This document shows positions 7,612 to 17,167 of a DNA stretch of 64,000 nt, piece after piece (within the stretch, counting starts at the first letter, position 1; each line of letters opens with the position of its first letter). The stretch is from Legionella_A sp963772805 (GTDB taxonomy: Bacteria; Pseudomonadota; Gammaproteobacteria; Legionellales; Legionellaceae). The notes under the pieces were generated by a model. It searched no databases and had not been told where the DNA came from. It saw only the letters and a program-made list of their open reading frames with translations. The translations under genes were made by a program, and so were the position numbers. Location: the NCBI GenBank assembly GCA_963772805.1, contig CAVYYU010000005.1:361964-425963 (forward strand), given 5' to 3'.

Positions 7612-9174
7612 CTATTTAAATGGGGGTGATTCGTCTTTAGGTTGTGCGTTATCTTCAGTGTTTCCTCCCTTGATCCCGCCAAGCGCCTTTTTAATTTGCT
7701 TAGTGGTCAAGTCTCCTTTAACGCTGAAAATCCCTGCATATGCCGCTAGCCCCCCTGATAAAACAGTGAGGATCCATTTAACAACGCTCATCCCGGTGCT
7801 ATCGCGGTCTTTGGAAAGCGTATTTTGCTTATCGGTGCTAAAGGTCTCCCTGAAATCGCTCACTTTTTGTGAAGCAGTTTTCGTAGAGGTGTTACCAGCA
7901 GGAAGGAGCGTTGCAATTAGCTGGTTAACTATTTTTAATTTTTTTTCAAGAGCTTTATCCGGGATTGCCGGCCCTAACGTTTTTTTATAATTGAGACAAA
8001 TCATAAGTAGATTCTCTACTTTATCGCGGTTAATCTTCTCAATATCGTTAGTAGATGACGCTTTCTTGACTTCAAGCTCTTGAATCGAATTGCTTACTTC
8101 TCCAGCATTGTTGTCGGTGAATTTTTGTACATTTGAAAGCTGCTTTTCCAATATTTTGTTTTTCTTTTGGAGTGACACTATCTCACTTTGAAGGTCTGTC
8201 TTTTCCTGGCCATGAGCTATAATCATTTCATCAAGTTGAATGATTATAGCTTCAGCCAGAGCTAATTTTTTTATAGCATCAGCATACAATGGCTGAGATT
8301 GCTGTATTTTAACTGTAAATCGATCAATTTCGTCCTCTTGTGTTGCTATCGTATGTTCAAGGTTCTGAATTTTACTTTCCAGCTTCGATGAATTTTTTTC
8401 TAGTATAGTTACTTGGCGTTGAATCTCAGTTTTTTCTGTTTCTTGCGCGTCTAAAACAGGTCTTGTATCATTTTCGCCGCTTGACGACGTAATTGTTTTA
8501 AACGAAATTTCCAAGGATTTTAAGTGTTCATTAAGACGCATCATGTTATCTAGTTTGTCGGCAAACCTATAGGTTAAATACATGTTGTTGATTAGGTCAG
8601 GAAGTTCTTTGAATTCTTTCATTATCGCATTGTAATCAAGAAGCTCATCCTCTAGAAACGTCTCAATTGTAGTATTACTCTGCATTAGATGTTGGTAACA
8701 GTTTATAGTGTTAGCTTCAATGTCATCGAATTTCTCGAGTTCGGTCTCTATAATGTCACTAATTTTACTTAATTGGTCTTCAATGGACTTTATTTCGCTG
8801 ATCTTGTTAGGAGCATTTATGTTTTTCTTGGGATGACTAATTTCAGTCAATAACTCGTTTAGTTTGGCTGCGTTAGTTTTTGCTAATTTAATGAACAAGT
8901 CTCTTGTATAATTACTGTCTTTTATATTTTGTTGCGTTCTTGTATTTTTAAAAAAATCATTAACAACGATGGGAGTTGTTGCAACCTCATCCTGAAGAAC
9001 GATTGGAGATTTGGTAGTTAGAGATTCGTTTATCGCTAGAATGCATTCAGATAATTTATCACTAAGATCTTTCAGTGGATCTGCTTTGTTATCTGCAATT
9101 TCTATCACCTGTGGATAGATAAAATTTTGATCATTAGTAATCTCATTTTTAGCTTCATCTTGTAACTCAGGCAT
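7612..9174 (-). CDS. Large coiled-coil protein with C-terminal 'RDS' module, effector-like
   Basis: 520 residues, no signal peptide. Residues 1-240 are mixed helical and acidic; about 245-385 is continuous coiled coil. Residues about 388-500 match the C-terminal domain of the 5264-6064 protein: NLLMICLNYKKTL, KKLKIVNQLI, FRETFSTDKQNTLSKDRDS, a hydrophobic stretch SVVKWILTVLSGGLAAYAGIF, and VKGDLTTKQIKKALGG. The tail is Lys/Asp/Pro-rich and ends SPPFK. The two genes look like an ancient tandem duplication with divergent coiled-coil arms, later separated by an IS. The layout suits a host-directed or envelope-tethered protein, but nothing proves secretion. Clear ATG start; no strong ribosome site. 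Confidence 0.75.
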   Translation of the reverse strand: MPELQDEAKNEITNDQNFIYPQVIEIADNKADPLKDLSDKLSECILAINESLTTKSPIVLQDEVATTPIVVNDFFKNTRTQQNIKDSNYTRDLFIKLAKTNAAKLNELLTEISHPKKNINAPNKISEIKSIEDQLSKISDIIETELEKFDDIEANTINCYQHLMQSNTTIETFLEDELLDYNAIMKEFKELPDLINNMYLTYRFADKLDNMMRLNEHLKSLEISFKTITSSSGENDTRPVLDAQETEKTEIQRQVTILEKNSSKLESKIQNLEHTIATQEDEIDRFTVKIQQSQPLYADAIKKLALAEAIIIQLDEMIIAHGQEKTDLQSEIVSLQKKNKILEKQLSNVQKFTDNNAGEVSNSIQELEVKKASSTNDIEKINRDKVENLLMICLNYKKTLGPAIPDKALEKKLKIVNQLIATLLPAGNTSTKTASQKVSDFRETFSTDKQNTLSKDRDSTGMSVVKWILTVLSGGLAAYAGIFSVKGDLTTKQIKKALGGIKGGNTEDNAQPKDESPPFK

Positions 9175-9291
9175 GTCAATACCAAATAGTTTGATAATTA
9201 TTGATTAATATATTAGCATGTAGATCATTATATGTCCATTTGATTGTTATTATGCGTATGGATATTTTTTAAACAGGGTGCGTTATGCAGA

Positions 9292-9323
9292 CTCCCTGAT
9301 TAGACGAAGTCGTAATCCGGGAG
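9292..9323 (-). terminator. Hairpin downstream of the PPPY-tail gene
   Basis: Inverted repeat CTCCC-T-GATTA / TAATC-C-GGGAG around a GACGAAGTC-type loop. It lies 60 nt beyond the stop of 9383-10189 (minus strand). No U tract follows. The similar string ACGAAGTCGAAATCGGGGGA occurs at about 5198, so it may be a REP-like remnant rather than a terminator. Confidence 0.4.
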
Positions 9324-9382
9324 TAATGTGCTAGATGGGAACTGCTATTTTGTTGTGCTAATCTGAATTAGCGCACTGAATA

Positions 9383-10189
9383 TTAACGGCCATAAGGTGG
9401 TGGGGCATAAAGTGGAGCACTGGGTTTGTTACTACCTGCGGCCTCCTCCTCGGTGAGAACCTGATTATTCAGAACTCTATTAGAATGAGAATCAAAAAAT
9501 AGTCCAACACGGTCTGTATCAGCAAATGTTCTAATGGCGCGTCTCACTGGCTCTTGTGCATTTTCGCGGGCTTTATTGGTTGTTTGATTTTCTAAATTTC
9601 TTTGTGCAGATTCTACTAGACCGCCACTATATATAGTTGAGATCACACCGCTAACAAAGGCAAATAAAATTAAGTCTTCACTCATTAGCATGACGCCTAG
9701 ATATACACCGCCAATGCCACTGGCAATTGAAGCCGCTACTGCAAACACCGCGAGTGTCAGATATAATTTTTCGTCAAAAAGAGAAATTTCATTTGCTGAT
9801 TTAGTTAAATCATCTAGCGTTGTTGATTCAAATTTTTTGTCTAGAATGTCGCCCATTTGTGCGGCAGTTTTTATAATGAATGCTTGTTCATTTGTCGTCA
9901 AATTCAGACCTTTCTCGCAGAGACTCGAGCCATACGTTTTAAGGACATTTTCAGCGGCTATTTTGTAATTCCCCTTTTCTAACTGAACTATTTGAAGTTT
10001 TAGCGTCTGCAATGCCAGGAGAATTTTGTTGAGATTTTCGTAGTAAGTGAGAGCGGAAGAGGCGCGCTGAGCTTGCGATCTTAGATCTTTTCGGAAAATA
10101 GTTAAATCGATAGGAAGTCCCTTGGCGTTATCTTCTATACGCGCAAGCATATCTTTGCAATCTGAAAAGCTCATGTGTTTATCTCTCAT
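9383..10189 (-). CDS. Two-helix membrane protein with PSAP/PPPY C-terminal tail, effector-like
   Basis: 268 residues. Residues 1-135 are soluble and helical. Two hydrophobic helices follow at about 142-167 and 172-192 (LTLAVFAVAASIASGIGGVYLG and ILFAFVSGVISTIYSGG). After them comes a soluble tail of about 75 residues. The last 23 residues contain an acidic patch (TEEEAAG), then PSAP (256-259) and PPPY (263-266). PSAP fits the P(S/T)AP motif that binds TSG101, and PPPY fits the PPxY motif that binds WW domains; acidic 'E-block' patches near the C-terminus occur in Dot/Icm substrates. These are short motifs, so function is only suggested. An ATG at codon 6 (10174) is an alternative start. Confidence 0.72.
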   Translation of the reverse strand: MRDKHMSFSDCKDMLARIEDNAKGLPIDLTIFRKDLRSQAQRASSALTYYENLNKILLALQTLKLQIVQLEKGNYKIAAENVLKTYGSSLCEKGLNLTTNEQAFIIKTAAQMGDILDKKFESTTLDDLTKSANEISLFDEKLYLTLAVFAVAASIASGIGGVYLGVMLMSEDLILFAFVSGVISTIYSGGLVESAQRNLENQTTNKARENAQEPVRRAIRTFADTDRVGLFFDSHSNRVLNNQVLTEEEAAGSNKPSAPLYAPPPYGR

Positions 10190-10301
10190 TCAGCGTTTTA
10201 AAAAGAGTATTTTATTATCAAATTGTTAAGGAAACATTAAGAAAATAATATACATAGTAATGCACAGATGCTTTATTGATGTGCAATCAAAGCTGGCGGC
10301 A

Positions 10302-12248
10302 CTAGTCCTGGCTATGTAATTCCTCTCTATTCTTAAAATAATCGAGCGCATCAGGATTAGCTAGCGATTGCAGGTTGTTTACCGTTTGGCCGTGTACCAC
10401 TTGACGTACGGCTAGCTCGACTATCTTGCCACTTATCGTGCGTGGGATATCGGCGACTTGCAGGATTTTGGCGGGCACATGCCGAGGGGACGCGTTGGTG
10501 CGTATGAGTTGGCGGATGCTGGTTTGCAGCGTTTCGTCCAAGGTCATACCTTCACGTAATTTAACAAACAAGATGATACGAACGTCATCTTGCCAGTCTT
10601 GGCCGATGACGACACTATCTAAAACATCCACTATTTTTTCAACTTGCCGATAAATTTCTGCCGTACCAATGCGCACGCCGCCGGGGTTGAGGGTAGCATC
10701 TGAACGGCCGTAAATAATCAGGCCCTGGTGTTTGGTTACTTCGGCAAAATCACCATGTGCCCACACGCCTGGGAAGCGTTCAAAATAGGCATGCTTATAG
10801 TTGGCTTTATCAGGATCATGCCAAAAGCTGACCGGCATAGACGGAAATGGTTTGGTGCAGACTAATTCACCTCGTGTTTCACGGACAGCCTGCCCTTGTT
10901 CGTCAAATACTTCGACGCTCATACCCAGACCTAAGCATTGCAATTCACCGCGATAGACGGGGAGGATAGGATTGCCTAAAGCAAAGCAGGAAACAATGTC
11001 GGTACCGCCTGAAATAGAGCTGAGTTGAATGTGGGGTTTGATTTGCTGGTAGACAAAATCATAGTTTTTTGGCAATAGCGGCGAGCCTGTCGATAAAATA
11101 CAGCGCAGATTTTTCATCGCAAAGAGTTGGCCTGGATTTACACCGGCTTTGTCCACTGATGAGATAAACTTAGCGCTAGTGCCGAAGACGCTGATGTTTT
11201 CGTCATCGATTAGTTTAAATAGCCTGCTGGCATCTGGGAATGTTGGCGAGCCTTCATATAAGGTCAGGGTCGCACCTAAGGCTAATATCGATACCATCCA
11301 ATTCCACATCATCCAACCGCAAGTGGTAAAGAAAAATAAATTGTCATTTGAGGTGATATTGGTGTGCAGGCCTAACTCCTTCAAATGTTGTAGCAACACA
11401 CCACCAGCACCATGAACGATGCATTTTGGTTTGCCGGTGGTGCCTGAAGAAAATAGAATATAGAGTGGATGGGCGAATGGTACGGAGGCAAACTCCAGCG
11501 CTTGATCCGGTTTGATAAAGTTATCCCAAGTAATCGCTTTCGGTATCATGCTTAAATCAATAGGATTGTTGAGAACAGGGCAGACAACGATATGCGTTAA
11601 ACTGGGCATCATCGCGCCGACTGCCTGCGTTTTAGCGGTATCATCATGGATTTTTCCGTGATACTGATGGCCATCGCACACAAATAATACTTTGGGCTCA
11701 ATTTGCCCGAGACGGTCAATGGCGGCATTGGCGCCAAAATCAGGTGAGCAGGACGACCAGATGGCCCCGAGGGCGGCGGTGGCGAGAAAAGCGATGATGG
11801 TGAAGGGCACGTTTGGCATGATGGCGGCAACGCGATCGCCACTTTGCACGCCCGCGTGTTTTAAACCAGCGGCACAAAGGCTAACTTGACGTCGCAGCTC
11901 ACGATAACTTAAAACCTGACGATGGCCTTGTTCATCAAGGCTGACCAGTGCTGGATGATCGTCATTGCGTTCTAACAGTTTTTCAGCGTAATTGAAGGTA
12001 GCACCACTAAACCAGCGAGCATTGATCAGGTGGTCGTAATCATTCAGGATTTCTGTTGGTGACTGATCGTAGGTGATGCTGAAAAAATCACTTAAAGTTT
12101 GCCAGAAAAGGGCAGGTTGTTGTACGGACCAGCGGTGTAATTGCTCGTAATTAGTTAGGGTGAGTTGGTGTGTTTTCTCGACAAAGCGCATGAATAGCCA
12201 CATTCTCGTTGTTTCGGGGTGTTGGGGTTTCCATACTATTGTGTTCAT
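10302..12248 (-). CDS. aacS: Acetoacetyl-CoA synthetase
   Basis: 648 residues, the usual length for acetoacetate-CoA ligase, an ANL-superfamily adenylating enzyme. Visible motifs: the N-terminal family segment FWQTLSDFFSITYDQ, the P-loop-like ILFSSGTTGKPKCIVHGAGG, the adenylation motif SISGGTDIVSCFALGNP, WAHGDFAEVTKHQGLIIYGRSDATLNPGGVRIG, and the C-terminal catalytic Lys region PRTISGKIVELAVRQVV. It converts acetoacetate plus CoA and ATP to acetoacetyl-CoA, which the thiolase of this cluster (19241-20425) would cleave to two acetyl-CoA. Last gene of the minus-strand leucine cluster, 42 nt after aguA. Confidence 0.94.
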   Translation of the reverse strand: MNTIVWKPQHPETTRMWLFMRFVEKTHQLTLTNYEQLHRWSVQQPALFWQTLSDFFSITYDQSPTEILNDYDHLINARWFSGATFNYAEKLLERNDDHPALVSLDEQGHRQVLSYRELRRQVSLCAAGLKHAGVQSGDRVAAIMPNVPFTIIAFLATAALGAIWSSCSPDFGANAAIDRLGQIEPKVLFVCDGHQYHGKIHDDTAKTQAVGAMMPSLTHIVVCPVLNNPIDLSMIPKAITWDNFIKPDQALEFASVPFAHPLYILFSSGTTGKPKCIVHGAGGVLLQHLKELGLHTNITSNDNLFFFTTCGWMMWNWMVSILALGATLTLYEGSPTFPDASRLFKLIDDENISVFGTSAKFISSVDKAGVNPGQLFAMKNLRCILSTGSPLLPKNYDFVYQQIKPHIQLSSISGGTDIVSCFALGNPILPVYRGELQCLGLGMSVEVFDEQGQAVRETRGELVCTKPFPSMPVSFWHDPDKANYKHAYFERFPGVWAHGDFAEVTKHQGLIIYGRSDATLNPGGVRIGTAEIYRQVEKIVDVLDSVVIGQDWQDDVRIILFVKLREGMTLDETLQTSIRQLIRTNASPRHVPAKILQVADIPRTISGKIVELAVRQVVHGQTVNNLQSLANPDALDYFKNREELHSQD

Positions 12249-12290
12249 CGTGAATTAGTCCTGTCCGTTGAAGTTATTTAATTCTTGATA

Positions 12291-13310
12291 TCATGCGCTC
12301 GTCGGTTGTTGCTGCGTAATGCAATGAATCCCCCCGCCACCAGCAAAAATATCCAACGCTGCAATCTGGGTTATTTTATGTTCCGGATACAATGTTATAA
12401 ACAACTGATAAGCCGCTTTATCATATTTGTCATGGCCAAAAGCTGGCATCACAATACCCTTGTTGGCGAGGTAGAAATTAATATAGGACAAGGTTAGACG
12501 CTCATCACCAAGATATGTCGCTGGCGGTTGTTCCACGGTGTGTACTTCAAGTGCTCGACCTTGGGCATCGGTTGCTGTTTTTAAGATTTCCAGATTTTCA
12601 TGCAGGGTATAATAATTGGCATCTTCTTTATCATGGGTAATTAATGCCAGCACCTTACCTGGGGCGATAAAACAGGCGATTTCATCTATGTGGCCATCGG
12701 TTTCATCACCTAATAACCCCTTATTCAACCATATTATTTTTTCAGCACCCAGGTAATCACTCAGGTATTGTTCAAGCGCTTGTTGAGATAAATGGGGATT
12801 ACGGTTGGCATTGAGCAGGCATTCGCGGCTTGTTAAAACTGTGCCTTCACCATCGACATGAAATGAGCCACCCTCCATGATTAGGGGCGCATGAAAATAC
12901 TCGGCTTTTGTTTGTTTGATAACGGCGGCCGCTATTTGGTTATCAAGCTTGTAATCGACATAGTTTCCACCCCAGGCATTATGGATCCAGTCAACGCCTG
13001 CGAGTTTACCTTGTTGGTTTAATAAAAACGTGGGTCCGGTATCACGCATCCAGGAGTCATTGATCGCAAGCGGCAACAGACGGATATTTTGCCCGCATAG
13101 CGTTCTAGCTTGCGCCATGTCTTGTGGATTGACTAACAGGGTAACTGGCTCATAGGTGGCAATGGCATTTGCCACGTGCGCATAGGCAATGCGGGCGCGT
13201 TCTAAACCGACTTTTTCCCAGGTTTGCGCGTGGCAGGGCCAGGCCATCCAGCAGCTCATGTGGGGGTGCCATTCGGGGGGCATAAAATACCCGAATTGTC
13301 TTGGCGTCAT
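12291..13310 (-). CDS. aguA: Agmatine deiminase (peptidylarginine-deiminase family)
   Basis: About 339 residues. It belongs to the agmatine deiminase family, which hydrolyses agmatine to N-carbamoylputrescine and ammonia. Motifs: MPPEWHPHMSCWMAWP near the N-terminus, INDSWMRDTGPTFLLN, AWGGNYVDYKLDN, LIMEGGSFHVDGEGTVLTSRECLLN, and the C-terminal catalytic Cys in GGGGIHCITQQQP. ATG 13310 is preferred over TTG 13316 because AAGG lies 8 nt upstream. No partner amidase (AguB) is in the window. Its place between HMG-CoA lyase and aacS is unexpected for a polyamine enzyme and may reflect simple co-transcription. Confidence 0.93.
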   Translation of the reverse strand: MTPRQFGYFMPPEWHPHMSCWMAWPCHAQTWEKVGLERARIAYAHVANAIATYEPVTLLVNPQDMAQARTLCGQNIRLLPLAINDSWMRDTGPTFLLNQQGKLAGVDWIHNAWGGNYVDYKLDNQIAAAVIKQTKAEYFHAPLIMEGGSFHVDGEGTVLTSRECLLNANRNPHLSQQALEQYLSDYLGAEKIIWLNKGLLGDETDGHIDEIACFIAPGKVLALITHDKEDANYYTLHENLEILKTATDAQGRALEVHTVEQPPATYLGDERLTLSYINFYLANKGIVMPAFGHDKYDKAAYQLFITLYPEHKITQIAALDIFAGGGGIHCITQQQPTSA

Positions 13311-13364
13311 GATCAAAAACCTTGTTTTTTATGGGGCATCGGATTCTGGTCTCTTAAAATTTGT

Positions 13365-14270
13365 TTAACAAGGATTTGCTAGTAAGGCGTTGGCTACTTT
13401 TGATTGGTTTTTACGGCCAAGTGCCTGACAAATCATGTCGCCGGCGGCGACTATTTTGTATATATCAACACCGGTTTCAATGTTTAACCCATGCATGAGA
13501 TACAGCACATCTTCCGTGGCCACATTACCGGTTGCACCACGCGCATAGGGGCAGCCGCCCAAGCCTGCGACTGAGCTGTCAAAGCGGCTGACTCCACATT
13601 GCAGTGCTGCATAAATATTGGCGACGGCCTGGCCATAGGTATCATGGAAATGCATGGCTAATTTCGATAAGGGCATACAGGGTTCGAGGGCGGATATCAG
13701 GGCCTTTGTTTGTTTGGGTGTGCCAACGCCGATGGTATCGCCCAAACTGATTTCGTCGACATCGAGCGCTTGCAATAGGCGAACAACCTGGGCGACTTGG
13801 CGCGGGGCAATTTCCCCTTCGTAAGGGCAGCCTAATACACAGGAAATATAGGCGCGTACTGGAATATTATGGGTCTTGGCGAGCGCCATGACTGGAACAA
13901 AACGCTCGATGCTTTCGGCGATCGAGCAGTTGATGTTGTGTTGGTTGAATAATTCGCTGGCAGCGGTGAATATTGCAATTTCTCCCACCCCGACAGCCAG
14001 TGCTTTTTGCATGCCTTGCTCGTTGGGAACCAAGGCTGAGAAGTGCACATGGTCTGGTTTTTCAATGGCGCGAAATACCGCTTCGTTGTCCGCAAGCTGG
14101 GGGATAGCTTTAGGTGAGACGAAACTGGTTACTTCGATGTGTTGTAAACCGCTGTGCGCCAGTAAATTAATAAATTTAATTTTATCGTGGGTTTCTACAA
14201 ATGATTGCTCATTTTGAAGGCCATCGCGCGGCCCGACTTCGATTATGGTGACCTGCTGTGGGTAGCTCAT
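13365..14270 (-). CDS. liuE: Hydroxymethylglutaryl-CoA lyase
   Basis: 301 residues, normal length. It cleaves HMG-CoA to acetoacetate and acetyl-CoA, the last step of leucine degradation. Motifs: EVGPRDGLQNEQSFV (metal and substrate binding), EVTSFVSPKAIPQLAD, SLGDTIGVGTP, HFHDTYGQAVANIYAAL (metal His residues) and the catalytic Cys loop GGCPYARGATGNVATEDV. A good ribosome site (AAGGAC) precedes the ATG, 12 nt after the MCC alpha gene. Confidence 0.95.
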   Translation of the reverse strand: MSYPQQVTIIEVGPRDGLQNEQSFVETHDKIKFINLLAHSGLQHIEVTSFVSPKAIPQLADNEAVFRAIEKPDHVHFSALVPNEQGMQKALAVGVGEIAIFTAASELFNQHNINCSIAESIERFVPVMALAKTHNIPVRAYISCVLGCPYEGEIAPRQVAQVVRLLQALDVDEISLGDTIGVGTPKQTKALISALEPCMPLSKLAMHFHDTYGQAVANIYAALQCGVSRFDSSVAGLGGCPYARGATGNVATEDVLYLMHGLNIETGVDIYKIVAAGDMICQALGRKNQSKVANALLANPC

Positions 14271-14282
14271 GGCAGTCCTTAA

Positions 14283-16250
14283 TTAATCGTTAATTTCACT
14301 CTCCAGGGCGACTAATTCGGCGCCCTCGCTAACTTGTGCGCCTACTTCAAAATAAATATCGACCAGCAGGCCACCTCGAGGTGCCAGAATCGTATGTTCC
14401 ATTTTCATCGCTTCCAAAACAATTAAGCGATCACCTGTTTTGATCTTGTCACCTTTGTTTTTCAAAATGGCGACAACGGTCGCGGGCATTGGGGCCGTGA
14501 GTTGCGCCTCTGTGCCGCTGGCAGTAGTTGTTAATTGTTGCCAGTTAAAGCGCTCGACGACAACCGGGCCAGATTCGGTGTATACAATCAATTGCTCATT
14601 AAGGCGTTCTACAGGGGTAATCAATGTTTGCTCACCATCATCAAAATGCAGCTCGTTGTTAATCAATTTGACGCGCAGTTGGGTTGTTTTATCACCGAGT
14701 GTAAGGGTTAGCTTATCGTGACTAATGGGGGTGACGATGATGTCATATTGCTCACCTGAAATCAGGTAGTGAGATAGCCAGTGACTTTTAAGATGCATTT
14801 GCCAGGCAAAGGTATCAATGTCTAAGCTGTTTTCAGCGGGTGGGTAGGCGAGCAGGTAATCCATACTGGCGGCCATCAGCAACGCCAAGTGACTATCAGG
14901 CATTGGCATGTCAATGCATTCACGGCTTAAAAAATCAGTGCTGACTTCAGCGGTGACAAATTTAGGCTGTTTAATAATGGCTTGCAAAAAGGGTATGTTG
15001 GTTTTTACGCCACCCAGGTGGTAGTGTTGCAGTGCATTTTGCAGGCGTTGCAGTGCCTGGTCGCGATCCTCTCCCCAGGCGATCAATTTGGCAATCATTG
15101 GATCGTAGTACATGGTGATCGTTGAGCCACAGATGACGCCGGTATCAATACGCAAGCCTTCACCCATCGGTTCCTTGAGAAAGTGCGCTGTACCAATCGA
15201 TGGCATAAAATCATGGCGTGGATCTTCGGCGTAAATTCTGCACTCGATTGCGTGTCCGGTTATTTGTATTTCGTCCTGGGTCAGTGGCAAGGTTTCATCG
15301 GCGGCAATACGCAATTGCCATTCTACCAGATCAAGTCCGGTAATCATTTCAGTGACTGGGTGTTCAACTTGCAAGCGGGTATTCATTTCCATGAAATAGA
15401 AATGATGATGCTCATCCACTAAAAATTCTACGGTTCCTGCACCACGATAGTCGATGGCCTTTGCTACAGCAATGGCGGCTTCTGCCAAGTCTTGACGCAG
15501 GTATTCTGAAAAATTGGGGGCAGGTGCTTCTTCGATTATTTTTTGATGGCGGCGTTGAATAGAGCAGTCCCGTTCGAAGAGATGGGCTATATTGCCATGG
15601 TTATCGGCCATGATTTGCATTTCAATGTGACGCGGATTACTGATTAATTTTTCAAGCAACATGGTGTCATCGGCAAAGCTCGCTTTGGCTTCACGACGAG
15701 CCCCCGCCAATGCCTCTGAAAAATCAGCTTCATGATGTACCGCACGCATCCCTTTGCCACCACCACCGGCTGCCGCTTTGATTAGAACCGGAAAGCCTAG
15801 TTCTTTGGCTTCTTTTAATAAGCGTTGATCGGATTGCTCGCTGCCATGGTAGCCCGGGGTAAGGGGGACATCTGTTTTTTCAAGCATTTGTTTGGCGAGT
15901 TGTTTTGATGCCATTGCTTCCATGGCTTTTATTGATGGGCCAATAAATACAATGTTGGCGTCGGCACAAGCACTAGCAAAAACCGGATTTTCGGATAGAA
16001 AACCATAACCCGGATGAATGGCTTGTGCGCCAGAATTTAGGGCGGCCTTGATGATGGCATCAATGTTTAAATAGCTGGCCGTCGCTGCCGGTTCACCGAT
16101 GCAATAGGCCTCATTAGCCTGCAAAACATGTAAACTGTCGCGATCAGCTGTTGAGTACACGGCGACTGTTTGAATTCCCATGCGACGCGCGGTTTTGATA
16201 ATGCGACATGCGATTTCACCGCGATTGGCAATAAGAATTTTATTAAACAT
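14283..16250 (-). CDS. liuD: Methylcrotonyl-CoA carboxylase biotin-carrying (alpha) subunit
   Basis: About 655 residues. Start is set at the ATG giving MFNKILIANRGEIACRI, the conserved biotin carboxylase N-terminus, with AGAGGAAC upstream; an upstream frame start at 16292 is less likely. Biotin carboxylase domain (1-450): KAAAGGGGKGMRAV ATP-grasp loop, FLVDEHHHFYFMEMNTRLQVEHPVTE. A BT-type linker follows, then the biotinyl domain with VLEAMKMEHTI (biotinylated Lys). With the beta subunit (17205-18812) it carboxylates 3-methylcrotonyl-CoA. The neighbouring genes make methylcrotonyl-CoA, rather than propionyl- or acetyl-CoA, the likely substrate. Confidence 0.94.
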   Translation of the reverse strand: MFNKILIANRGEIACRIIKTARRMGIQTVAVYSTADRDSLHVLQANEAYCIGEPAATASYLNIDAIIKAALNSGAQAIHPGYGFLSENPVFASACADANIVFIGPSIKAMEAMASKQLAKQMLEKTDVPLTPGYHGSEQSDQRLLKEAKELGFPVLIKAAAGGGGKGMRAVHHEADFSEALAGARREAKASFADDTMLLEKLISNPRHIEMQIMADNHGNIAHLFERDCSIQRRHQKIIEEAPAPNFSEYLRQDLAEAAIAVAKAIDYRGAGTVEFLVDEHHHFYFMEMNTRLQVEHPVTEMITGLDLVEWQLRIAADETLPLTQDEIQITGHAIECRIYAEDPRHDFMPSIGTAHFLKEPMGEGLRIDTGVICGSTITMYYDPMIAKLIAWGEDRDQALQRLQNALQHYHLGGVKTNIPFLQAIIKQPKFVTAEVSTDFLSRECIDMPMPDSHLALLMAASMDYLLAYPPAENSLDIDTFAWQMHLKSHWLSHYLISGEQYDIIVTPISHDKLTLTLGDKTTQLRVKLINNELHFDDGEQTLITPVERLNEQLIVYTESGPVVVERFNWQQLTTTASGTEAQLTAPMPATVVAILKNKGDKIKTGDRLIVLEAMKMEHTILAPRGGLLVDIYFEVGAQVSEGAELVALESEIND

Positions 16251-16331
16251 GTGTTCCTCTGTTTTATCTATGTAAGCTTCTATTGCCTTCATCCTTTGGG
16301 GAAGAAGGAGTTTTTATTTGAAATTGTATGA

Positions 16332-17108
16332 TTAATCCCAGTCTGGAGCCTCTTTTCTGATAAATGCTTGCAAACCGCGCTGTCCTTCCGCCGATACCCG
16401 TTTTTTTGCGATCAGATCAGCTGTTTTATGCATTAAGTCTTCGTCAATCGTGATGCCGGCAATCTGGCGCACGAGCGTTTTGGAATCGCATACAGCCTGT
16501 GGTGCTAATTGTGCTATTTGTTGGGCGAACGCAAGTGTAAAGGATAAAAGTTCTACTTCAGGGATACAATGTTGCACTAATTGCAGCGCCAGTGCACGTT
16601 GGGCATTAAACGTTTCAGCACTGATAAACAACCAGCTGGCAGCACGCGCGCCTATAGCTTTGATGACATAGGGACTAATCACCGCGGGAATCAAACCCAG
16701 TTTGACTTCGGAGAAACAAAAGCGGGCAGTCTCTGCGGCAATGCCAATATCACAGGCAGCAATCAACCCGGCGCCGCCACCGAACGCTGATCCTTGCACC
16801 ATGGCGATGATGGGTTTGGAGTGGTTGTGTAAGGTATACATGACACGAGCCAATACCTTGGCATCAGCCAGATTTTCGGTTTCACTAAATGAGGCCATGC
16901 GTTGCATCCAGGCCAGATCCGCGCCAGCACAGAAATGTTTTCCTTCAGCTTTCAGGACGATAACCCGAACATCAGGGCTATTTTCGGCATCATCAAGCAG
17001 TAATTGCAGGTCGGTGAGCATTGCATCGTCAAAGGCATTATGTTTGTTCGCGCGGTTGAGGGTAATTAGTAACACTTTTCCCTGTAATTCGCTTAGTACA
17101 TCACTCAT
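16332..17108 (-). CDS. liuC: Methylglutaconyl-CoA hydratase (enoyl-CoA hydratase family)
   Basis: 258 residues, crotonase fold. The oxyanion-hole segments are visible as KAEGKHFCAGADLAWMQRM and QGSAFGGGAGLIAACDIGIA, and the catalytic region as FCFSEVKLGLIPAVISPYV. The family is broad, but the position between the two MCC subunits and next to HMG-CoA lyase makes 3-methylglutaconyl-CoA the likely substrate, giving HMG-CoA. A long GC-rich hairpin lies in the 96-nt gap upstream. Confidence 0.92.
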   Translation of the reverse strand: MSDVLSELQGKVLLITLNRANKHNAFDDAMLTDLQLLLDDAENSPDVRVIVLKAEGKHFCAGADLAWMQRMASFSETENLADAKVLARVMYTLHNHSKPIIAMVQGSAFGGGAGLIAACDIGIAAETARFCFSEVKLGLIPAVISPYVIKAIGARAASWLFISAETFNAQRALALQLVQHCIPEVELLSFTLAFAQQIAQLAPQAVCDSKTLVRQIAGITIDEDLMHKTADLIAKKRVSAEGQRGLQAFIRKEAPDWD

Positions 17109-17167
17109 TGTCCTTATCCTTACTCAATTTTATTCTCCCCTTTTATATTTTACATAAAGTGAGCAGT

